Below, piece after piece: positions 43,091 through 49,755 of a stretch of DNA of 64,000 bases. A model generated the notes under the pieces. It saw nothing but the letters and a program-made list of their open reading frames with translations, was not told the DNA's origin and made no database searches. Made by a program: the position numbers and the translations under genes. Where the stretch lies: positions 1 to 64,000 of the forward strand of contig NZ_ANBB01000056.1 in NCBI RefSeq assembly GCF_000341105.1, written 5' to 3'. Numbering within the stretch: position 1 is the stretch's first letter; every line of letters starts with the position of its first letter. Source of the stretch: Nocardiopsis potens DSM 45234 (GTDB taxonomy: Bacteria > Actinomycetota > Actinomycetes > Streptosporangiales > Streptosporangiaceae).

Positions 43091-46000
43091 TCACCTCCGG
43101 CGGCCCCGGCCCGGGCCGCGCGGGCCGCCCCGCCGCGCCGAGGGCCCCCCGCGACCCGCCCGCGGCCCGCTCCGGTCCGCCCCGTGCCGGCGCCGCAGCG
43201 CCTCGCGGATCGAGGGCGGCGCCGAACGCCGCGCCCCCTCCCCCCGGCGGGCCTCCAGCAGATCGCCGACCATGACCTCCTTGCGGGCCTCCAGATCGCG
43301 ACCATAGGCACCGATCGCCGCCTGCACCAGAGCACGATCGGAACCGAACACCGTTGGGTCCAGGCCCTGAAGCGCCTCGGCCGCCAGATACAGGTCGGCC
43401 CGCTCCCGCGAACGCGTCATCGCCGGATACAGCGAATTGGCGTCGGCCCCGATGCCGTACACGTGCACCCGCTCGCACGTCAGCCCCTGAGCCGCGGCGA
43501 TGGTCATCGCATACCCCAGGCTCACGTCACCGCGCGCCAGCGCCTCCGGAGAGAACCACGCGCTGCGCTCGCCCTCGCGCGAGCGCCACCGCACCCGCAC
43601 CCCCCGCCGCGCATCCACCTCCGCGACCACACCGCGCACCCCGTTCAGGACATCGGGCCCCTCCCCGCGCCGGGACCGGTAGTCGTTGCGCCGCACCCGC
43701 ACCACGTCCCCGGCCGACAGCTCCAGGCGCCCGCCGCCGCGCAGCGCGAACCCGACCTCGTCCTCCCCCAGCCACCCCTGGCCGCGCGCCAGTGAGCGCA
43801 TGCGGGCGTTGAGTTCGTCGACGTCGCTGTTGCGCGCCGCCAGCACCAGCACGTCCTCGGCCGCGCGGTGCGGGTCGGCGATCCCCCGGCGATCGGCCAG
43901 CCACGCCTGCGCGATGGCGGCATGGGCCTCATGGGCCCGCCGCGCGGCATGCACCCGGCCGGCCCCGCCCCACACGGCCAGCGCACTGGAGTGGCCGCCC
44001 TCCACCCACAGCTCCAGGGCCTTGCGGTCCACCGCGCGGCGCTGCCGGCGGTTCTCCCGCAGGGTGTGGCCCCCGACGATGCGGTGCACCGCCGCGAAGG
44101 AGCCGCCCACCCCCACCGCGCGCAACTGGGCCGGGTCGCCGATGCCCACGACCTTGGTCCCGGCACGCTCGGCCGCGGCCGCCAGCGCGGCCATCGAGTG
44201 GTCGTCGACCATCGCCGCCTCGTCGATGACCAGCACGTCCACCCCCTCCAAGCCCTCCCCGGACTCGATCCGCGCCAGCCAGGAGGCCACCGTGCGCGCG
44301 GCGATGCCCGACTCGGCCTCCAGATTCGCCGCGGCCACCGCCGCCGTGGCCGCCCCCGCCACCCGCAGCCCCTGAGCCGACCACCCCTCGAAGACCGCGC
44401 TCATCAGCGTGGTCTTGCCCGCCCCGGCCACCCCCCGGACCGCCTCGACGCCGTGCCCCTCCACCAGCAGCCGCACGGCGCAGGCCCGCTGCTCGTCCGA
44501 GAGGGCGAACCCGCGGCGCTCCTCGAAGGCCGCGAGCGCCTGCTCGGCCTGCTCCACCGGCACCGCGGCCGCCCCCTCGCCCCGGCGCCGGCGCGCCGAC
44601 AGGGTGATCGTCCGCTCGGACTCCACGATCCTGCGCGAGGTCCACTGCGTGGAGTTGGACAGATGCGTCTGGGGCCCGCCGCCCAGCGCGACGGCGTCCG
44701 GGCCGCGCAGAACCGCATCGGTGAGCACCTCCAGCTCCGAAAGCCCGGACACCCCCTGCGGCAGGGCCTGCAGCACCGCCGTCATCACCTGGGTGCGGGT
44801 GGCCACCTTGCGCCGGGCCGTCACACCGGTCTCGGGATCCCACACCGCCGCGCACAGCTCCTGCAGGTCCACGCGCGCACCGCCGCGCCCGACCCCCGAG
44901 CGCAGGCCCGGCAGGCCCGCGGCCAGTACTGCATCGGGGTCATAGCCCGCCTCGCGCGCTCGACGGCGCCAGGACCGCCGGGCACTGCCCGGTTCCTGAT
45001 CGGGCCGCTTCGCCTCGGCCAGCGCGCGGGCCACCGCTTGGCGCTGCGCCGTAGAGGCGCCGGCGGCGGCGTGCGCGTCGATCTGGCGGGCCCGGGAGCT
45101 GAAACCGGAGCGCAACCGGGCATCGAAGCCCGCGATCTCCCATTCGCCCGAGCGTTCGTCCCGTTTCCAGACGGCGCCGTAGCGCTCGCTGAGCCGGCGG
45201 CGCATGCGGGCCTTGGCCAGCTCGCCGGCCACGGCCACGTGGCGGTGCAGATCGCGCCCGCCGGCCGCCAGGGTGCGCCAGCCGCCGTCCTCGCACTCGA
45301 TCAGGTTGGGAATGGTCACGTGGGCGTGGATATGGGGGTCGCCGGCCTGCCCGCCCACCGGGCGGGCCGAGCGGTGCAGCGTCACCGTCGCGGCGAACCC
45401 GGCCGATTCCACCCGCCGCGCGCGGGCACCGTCGCCGTGGTGGCCGGCCAGCCCGTAGGCCGTCCACTCCTCGACCGCCCGGACCGTCTCGCGCACCGAG
45501 TCCAGGTAGATCTCCTCGAACTCGGCCGCATCGGCCTCCCCCATCAGCCCGTAGGCCACCGACATGCTCTTGGGCATGTTCAGCACCAGGTCATAGCCCA
45601 TGTTGCCGACGGCCACCCGGTCATCGGCGTGGCGGCGGGCCTTGGCCAGCTCACCGGCCTCCCACAGCATCGCCGGGTCGACCCCGGCGGCCCCGGCCAC
45701 CGCCTCCAGATCGCCCACCGCGGCGCGGTGGGCCGCGCCGTCGCGCAGCACGCCGCGCTCCAGGCGCCGCCACCGCGCGGCCAGGCGCTCCGACCCCAGC
45801 AGCTCGACCGGGTCCATGCCCTCCTCTCGGGAGGGGTCGGCGGCCGCGGCCACCGCCCGCACCGCCTCGACCAGGGGCTGGGCGGGGAGCTTGGCCCGGG
45901 GGTCGACCGCCGTCTTGGGGGTGACCAGCTGCTCGCCGGTGCGCGGGTCGCGCCCGGCCAGCGCGGCGCGCACCTCATCGACCTCGGCCTCGGTGTCCAC

Positions 46001-46201
46001 GGTGGTACCGGGGGCCCGGCCGAACCGGCTCCAGCCCGAGCCGATCCGCTCCAAGGGCCGGTCGGCTCCGCCCAGGCGGTACTCCACCTGCCGGTTCCCG
46101 GCCGCGTCGTCGTGGGCGTGGGCGCGGTGGTCGCAGCCGCATTGGCCGCTGAGGCGGTACTCGATCTGCTCGGTGCTGCGCAGCTTCACCACCGCGGCCA
46201 C
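43091..46201 (-). CDS. MobF-family relaxase-helicase (TraA/TrwC-like)
   Basis: A 1036-residue protein. The relaxase domain includes YDLVLNMPKSMSVAYGLMG near residue 205 and the HUH motif GDPHIHAHVTIPN with His290, His292 and His294. The superfamily I helicase part has Walker A GVAGAGKTT (Lys596), Walker B VLVIDEAAMVDD, GDPAQLRAVG and a C-terminal SLGYAMTIAAAQGLT motif. The N-terminus (IEYRLSGQCGCDHRAHAHDD) carries a Cys/His cluster that could bind a metal; the usual N-terminal Tyr pair is represented at most by one Tyr. The basic C-terminal tail is Arg/Gly-rich. The start is GTG with a weak ribosome site; an internal start is possible. Confidence 0.88.
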   Translation of the reverse strand: MAAVVKLRSTEQIEYRLSGQCGCDHRAHAHDDAAGNRQVEYRLGGADRPLERIGSGWSRFGRAPGTTVDTEAEVDEVRAALAGRDPRTGEQLVTPKTAVDPRAKLPAQPLVEAVRAVAAAADPSREEGMDPVELLGSERLAARWRRLERGVLRDGAAHRAAVGDLEAVAGAAGVDPAMLWEAGELAKARRHADDRVAVGNMGYDLVLNMPKSMSVAYGLMGEADAAEFEEIYLDSVRETVRAVEEWTAYGLAGHHGDGARARRVESAGFAATVTLHRSARPVGGQAGDPHIHAHVTIPNLIECEDGGWRTLAAGGRDLHRHVAVAGELAKARMRRRLSERYGAVWKRDERSGEWEIAGFDARLRSGFSSRARQIDAHAAAGASTAQRQAVARALAEAKRPDQEPGSARRSWRRRAREAGYDPDAVLAAGLPGLRSGVGRGGARVDLQELCAAVWDPETGVTARRKVATRTQVMTAVLQALPQGVSGLSELEVLTDAVLRGPDAVALGGGPQTHLSNSTQWTSRRIVESERTITLSARRRRGEGAAAVPVEQAEQALAAFEERRGFALSDEQRACAVRLLVEGHGVEAVRGVAGAGKTTLMSAVFEGWSAQGLRVAGAATAAVAAANLEAESGIAARTVASWLARIESGEGLEGVDVLVIDEAAMVDDHSMAALAAAAERAGTKVVGIGDPAQLRAVGVGGSFAAVHRIVGGHTLRENRRQRRAVDRKALELWVEGGHSSALAVWGGAGRVHAARRAHEAHAAIAQAWLADRRGIADPHRAAEDVLVLAARNSDVDELNARMRSLARGQGWLGEDEVGFALRGGGRLELSAGDVVRVRRNDYRSRRGEGPDVLNGVRGVVAEVDARRGVRVRWRSREGERSAWFSPEALARGDVSLGYAMTIAAAQGLTCERVHVYGIGADANSLYPAMTRSRERADLYLAAEALQGLDPTVFGSDRALVQAAIGAYGRDLEARKEVMVGDLLEARRGEGARRSAPPSIREALRRRHGADRSGPRAGRGGPSARRGGPRGPGRGRRR

Positions 46202-46253
46202 GGCGCCCCCGCCCGGCCGCAGGGCCCCGGTGCCGCGGCGGGACCGGGCCGGT

Positions 46254-46757
46254 TCACTCCCGGTCCGCGGCCCACCAGGGCAGCTCCGCTCTGCGCTTGT
46301 CCGAGCCGCGCCCCGGTCCCGGGCGGGCGTTCCACATAAGCAGCAGGTCCGCGGCGCGGTAGCGCGCCCGCGGGTACCAGCGCCGGCCGTCGACGGTGTC
46401 GGGCAGCGTATCGGGCCGGTCGTCCTTGATCTGGGTGAGACTGCGCCCGTCCACCCCGATCAGCTTCGCGAACCCCACCAGGGTGACTTCGCGCTCCAGG
46501 TCGGCGGCCGAGAGCTCGGCGGGGTCGGGGCGGCGCGGGCGGAAGGGTTCGAGTGCGGCGGGGTCGTAAAGGGCGCTGCCCCCGCCTCCGCCTTTTTCGC
46601 TCATGCCGGTGCGGTAGCGCTCCGGGCGCGGGAAGTCGGGGTAGTAGCGCGGCATCACGTGCACCGCGTAGGCGTGGCTGTAGCCGACTTCGGCGGCCCA
46701 TTCCTTGAGCGTTACCAGCGGCCGCTCTTCGGGGCCGCGGCGCGGATCGGACGGCAT
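46254..46757 (-). CDS. Two-HTH (excisionase/MerR-like) protein of the mobilisation region
   Basis: A 167-residue protein. It has two similar winged-helix-like segments: LVTLKEWAAEVGYSHAYAVHVMPRYYPDFPRPERY with YDPAALEPF (residues 16-70), and VTLVGFAKLIGVDGRSLTQIKDDRPDTLPDTVDGRRWYPRARYRAADLL (residues 90-140). This is the pattern of AlpA/excisionase-type DNA-binding folds. It precedes the MobF gene by 52 bp on the same strand and probably regulates transfer or binds the transfer origin (inference). ATG with GAAAGGCGGG ahead. Confidence 0.65.
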   Translation of the reverse strand: MPSDPRRGPEERPLVTLKEWAAEVGYSHAYAVHVMPRYYPDFPRPERYRTGMSEKGGGGGSALYDPAALEPFRPRRPDPAELSAADLEREVTLVGFAKLIGVDGRSLTQIKDDRPDTLPDTVDGRRWYPRARYRAADLLLMWNARPGPGRGSDKRRAELPWWAADRE

Positions 46758-46834
46758 CTGCCCGCCTTTCGCACCGGTGTCGGGCGGGCCGACACGCTTG
46801 GGGGGATTCGTGACGATACCAGCGCTCTGGCGCT

Positions 46835-46939
46835 TTAGCGCTTCTCGTTCTGGGTGCCGTTCGGGTTGCACATGTCGCAGTCCTCGATGTCGTGCGCGCC
46901 GCAGTGCTCGCGAACGACCGGGTCGATCTGTCCCTTCAT
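46835..46939 (-). CDS. 34-residue Cys/His micropeptide
   Basis: The reading frame ATG 46939 to TAA encodes a 34-residue acidic peptide with HCGAHDIEDCDMCNP, a C-x2-H-x4-C-x2-C pattern able to bind zinc. The Shine-Dalgarno is near perfect (GAGAGGAGGTGAACC directly before ATG). It lies between the 55-residue micropeptide gene and the HTH gene on the same strand. No family is recognised. Translation is well supported by the ribosome site; function is unknown. Confidence 0.65.
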   Translation of the reverse strand: MKGQIDPVVREHCGAHDIEDCDMCNPNGTQNEKR

Positions 46940-47028
46940 GGTTCACCTCCTCTCGCTGTTGAGTTCTCAAAGCTCGGGGCCTCGGGGGCCTTCAGTTAAG
47001 AGTCTACCCTTATTGCTGGTGGGTAAAC

Positions 47029-47196
47029 CTACTGGTTGGCGCGGATCCCGTTGCCGCAGGTGCAGACCTCGCCGTTGGGCAGGGTGCCGATGTTGTTGCA
47101 GCTCGGCGTGTTGGTGCAGTCGCCCGGGGTGTCCGCCACGCTGCGGGCGGGGCGGTGCTTCCAACCCGGGGTGGCCTTGTTCTTGTCCTTCGCCAT
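47029..47196 (-). CDS. 55-residue Cys-containing micropeptide
   Basis: ATG 47196 to TAG encodes 55 residues: a basic N-terminus (MAKDKNKATPGWKHRPARS) and a C-terminal half with four Cys (GDCTNTPSC and GEVCTCGNG) and an NNIGTLPNG turn. The Shine-Dalgarno CCAAGGAGGAGCC is strong. There is no signal peptide and no RiPP-modification gene nearby. It is the first gene of the leftward unit of the mobilisation region, downstream of an AT-rich promoter region near 47460-47530. Family unknown. Confidence 0.65.
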   Translation of the reverse strand: MAKDKNKATPGWKHRPARSVADTPGDCTNTPSCNNIGTLPNGEVCTCGNGIRANQ

Positions 47197-47647
47197 GGCT
47201 CCTCCTTGGCGTCCGTGCCGCGCGAGGGGTCGCGCGATTGTTGCGGTGGGGCTCGGCCCGACGGGCCGGGCCGGGCCGGGGGGCATTCACAATCGGCTCC
47301 GAATAGGGCGGGGGTCCCCCTCGCCCCTGCTGTTGCCGTCCGTGCCCCCCGGGTCGGGCCGGGAGGGACCCGGCGGGGTGGGCTCCGAAACAATCGGGTG
47401 GGCCCGGGCCCCGCCGGATCGCAGATCCCAGCGCGCTTGCGGCCACCGCCGGCACGCCGCTAAAGCAACCCTTAGATATAACTTGCTTCCCTTTTTTTCC
47501 TTTTCTCTTTTTTCTTCGCTTTCTGGGGTCGGACCCGGGGTCGGCCTGGGGGCGGTGCGGTGTGTATGCCTTCTGGGGGCTGCGGGGCCGTGCGGCCGTG
47601 CGGCGCTCGGAGGGCTCTCCTTGGGGTGGCTGGTGGACCTGTGTGGC
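47197..47647. other. 451-bp intergenic with T-rich tract, right edge of mobilisation region
   Basis: No gene. From 47458 to 47525 the composition is very unlike the chromosome (AGATATAACTTGCTTCCC then repeated TTTTTTCC and CTTTTTTC runs). On the minus strand TATATCT is a strong -10 candidate for the micropeptide unit. Confidence 0.5.
47463..47488. promoter_or_regulatory. Inverted repeat AAGCAA-N14-TTGCTT over a -10
   Basis: AAGCAA at 47463-47468 and TTGCTT at 47483-47488 flank the presumed minus-strand -10 TATATCT. It is a candidate operator for a repressor not found here, or for the HTH protein at 46254. Confidence 0.4.
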
Positions 47648-48544
47648 TCAGGCTCGGAGGAGTGCTCGCCGGAGGAGGTCGGCGCCGCCATCGGTCAGCC
47701 AGGTGCGGAAGGTGCGCAGGTCGGGGTGGAGCGCGCGGAGGGCCTCGATGTCGGCGTGCCAGCGGTGGCCGGCGAGCCAGAGGGCGCGGGCCTCGGCGAC
47801 CGCGGGGCCCGCCGACTCCGCCTCGTCCGCGTCCAGGGCGGAGTAGCGGAGGTCGAGTCCGGTCGCGGCGTTGATCGCGGCGAACGCCTCGTCCGGAGTG
47901 GGGTCGTCGCCGGCGAGTTCGAGGGTGCGTCCGGCGAACCGGGCGGGGTCGGCGAAGGCCATCGCCGCGAACTCGGCGATGTCCTCCAGGGCGATCAGCT
48001 GCACCGGCTCGTCGGCGGGGAACACGTGGCGGCTCACGCCGTCCCGGACGTCGTCCACTCCGGCGCCGGTGCCGAGGAAGTTCGTCATGAAGCGGACCGG
48101 GCGCAGCACCGTCGTGCTCAGCCCGGCGGCCTGCAGGTACCGCTCGATCCGCAGTTTCCCCTCCGCCTGCCGGGCCGCCCCGCCCGAGAACGAGCCGATG
48201 CCGGTGAACACGGCCTGCTCCACCCCGGCCGCGACCGCGGCGTCGACCACCGCGGCACCGCGCCGGAACTCCAGGCCGGTGTCGGCCCCGTCCGGCCCGT
48301 AGGCCGCCGGCGGGACGATGAACACCCCGTCCGCGCCGGTCAGCGCCGCTTCCAGGCCCGCCGGGTCGTCCATGTCGCCGGGGACCGGTTCCGCTCCGAT
48401 CGCCCGCAGGTCCGCGGCGGCCGGGGAGTCCGGCCTGCGCACCAGGGCCCGGACCCGGTGGCCGTCGGCGCGCAGCCGGCGGGCGACGGCGCCGCCCTGC
48501 CGCCCGGTTCCGCCCGTGACCAGGATCGTCCGCGTCTCCTCCAT
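47648..48544 (-). CDS. NmrA-like NAD(P)-binding protein
   Basis: A 298-residue SDR-type Rossmann protein with ILVTGGTGRQGGAVARRL at residues 6-23, DGVFIVPPAAYG near 75 and TVLRPVRFMTNF near 145. There is no YxxxK catalytic pair, as in NmrA/HSCARG redox sensors or NAD(P)H-quinone-type proteins. The ATG at 48544 has a GGAAGGA Shine-Dalgarno. It is divergent from the TetR gene with a CGGGTCG-TC-CGACCCG palindrome between, and probably repressed by it. Confidence 0.88.
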   Translation of the reverse strand: MEETRTILVTGGTGRQGGAVARRLRADGHRVRALVRRPDSPAAADLRAIGAEPVPGDMDDPAGLEAALTGADGVFIVPPAAYGPDGADTGLEFRRGAAVVDAAVAAGVEQAVFTGIGSFSGGAARQAEGKLRIERYLQAAGLSTTVLRPVRFMTNFLGTGAGVDDVRDGVSRHVFPADEPVQLIALEDIAEFAAMAFADPARFAGRTLELAGDDPTPDEAFAAINAATGLDLRYSALDADEAESAGPAVAEARALWLAGHRWHADIEALRALHPDLRTFRTWLTDGGADLLRRALLRA

Positions 48545-48567
48545 GGTGTTCCTTCCGGTCGTAGAAT

Positions 48568-48583
48568 CGGGTCGTCCGACCCG
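48568..48583. promoter_or_regulatory. Palindrome CGGGTCG-TC-CGACCCG, candidate TetR operator
   Basis: A perfect 7-bp inverted repeat with a 2-bp spacer in the 90-bp space between the divergent NmrA-like and TetR genes. Confidence 0.6.
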
Positions 48584-48634
48584 GATCGCCATGGACGCTA
48601 GGCCTCTCACCGGGGCGCGGAGGGATTCCGTGAC

Positions 48635-49426
48635 ATGGTTCGCGAGATGAGCGCCCCCGCGGAGGGCCTCAGGGCCGACGCCAGGCGGAACCGCGCCGCC
48701 GTCCTGCGGGCGGCCCGGCGCGCCGTGGCGGCGGAGGGCACGTCCGTCTCACTCGCCCTGATCGCCCGCGCCGCGGGCGTGGGCGCCGGCACCGTGCACC
48801 GGCACTTCCCCACCAAGGAAGGGCTGCTCGAAGCCGTCCTCGCCGCCCAGATCGACGAACTCGTCGCACGCGCGGAACGCCGGCGCGGCCGCTCCGGGCC
48901 CGGCGGAGCCTTCTTCGCGCTCCTCCTCGACACCGTCGAATCGGCGGGCGGGCGCTCCCGGCTCTGCGGTGCGCTCCGGACCGACGCGGGCTGGCCCCGG
49001 ACCGTGCTGAGCGCCTCGGCGCTCCGCTTCGAGGAGGCGCTGCGCGACCACCTGGCCGCGGCGCAGCGTGCCGGCGGTGTCCGCGCCGACGTCACCACCG
49101 ATGAGGTGAAGGCGCTGGTCGTCGGCTGTGCCGCGATGGTGTCGAGCGGGCCCGGCGGCGAGCGGATGGCGCGGACCGCGCTGGAGGTGCTGCGCGCGGG
49201 GCGGGCGCCGGGCGAGGACGTCACGGAACCGGCGGGCGGTGCGCCGATTCGTGACGCGGTGCCCGCGTCCCCGGAGATCCGTGACGGCGCCTTCCCGCCC
49301 CGGTGGTGCCGGATTTGCGGGACGCCGCTGGAGGTCCGCGGTACCGGGCGGCCTGCGCGCTACTGCGGTCCCGCCTGCCGAAAGCGGGCCCAGCGGCGGC
49401 GGGAGAGGGAGCGCGCGGGGGCGTGA
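48635..49426 (+). CDS. TetR-family regulator with C-terminal zinc-ribbon-like tail
   Basis: A 263-residue protein. The TetR HTH spans about residues 15-65 (LALIARAAGVGAGTVHRHFPTKEGLLEAV), followed by a ligand domain to about 190. An unusual extension ends with WCRICGTPLEVRGTGRP, then YCGPACRKRAQRRRERE: two CxxC-like pairs (C-x2-C and C-x3-C) and a basic tail, like a small zinc finger or HNH-type Cys4 knuckle. The extension is separated by a Pro/Asp linker. It diverges from the NmrA-like gene it probably represses. A downstream ATG at 48647 is an alternative start. Confidence 0.85.
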   Translation: MVREMSAPAEGLRADARRNRAAVLRAARRAVAAEGTSVSLALIARAAGVGAGTVHRHFPTKEGLLEAVLAAQIDELVARAERRRGRSGPGGAFFALLLDTVESAGGRSRLCGALRTDAGWPRTVLSASALRFEEALRDHLAAAQRAGGVRADVTTDEVKALVVGCAAMVSSGPGGERMARTALEVLRAGRAPGEDVTEPAGGAPIRDAVPASPEIRDGAFPPRWCRICGTPLEVRGTGRPARYCGPACRKRAQRRRERERAGA

Positions 49427-49755
49427 CGCGCGGCCCTTCTCCCAGAGGGGCGGGCCCCGGAGCCGAGGCGGGGAGGGCCGCCCCCTGGCCCTATCGGACC
49501 GCCGGATGTTCCGGATCTGCGCCGACGAGCGGTACGACGCCCCTGGCCGCCGCGGGCTCGGTCCACGCCGGCGGCCGCTCCCTCTGCCTGCACAGCATGC
49601 AGAACAGCGTCCGGGGCTCGCTGGAGCTCCCGGCAGGATCGGTGAGCGGCGGGGCCGCGTCCGCCGCCGAGGGCCGCCCGGAGCGGTATCTCGGCCGTTT
49701 CCCGGCTCCGGGGCCGTGGCGGTCGGGGGCCGGGCGCTACGTTGAGGGCGTGCTT
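49427..49755. other. Intergenic 329 bp before the LAL regulator
   Basis: An open frame in phase with the next gene runs through it, but it looks non-coding (Arg/Gly/Pro shadow composition) and the GAGGG ribosome site lies at its right end. A -10-like TACGTT at 49738-49743 is the likely promoter. Nothing else is recognised. Confidence 0.4.

Noticed and set aside
47029-47196. RiPP precursor peptide
   Set aside because: It has Cys, Thr and Ser residues, but no leader pattern, modification enzyme, protease or transporter is nearby.
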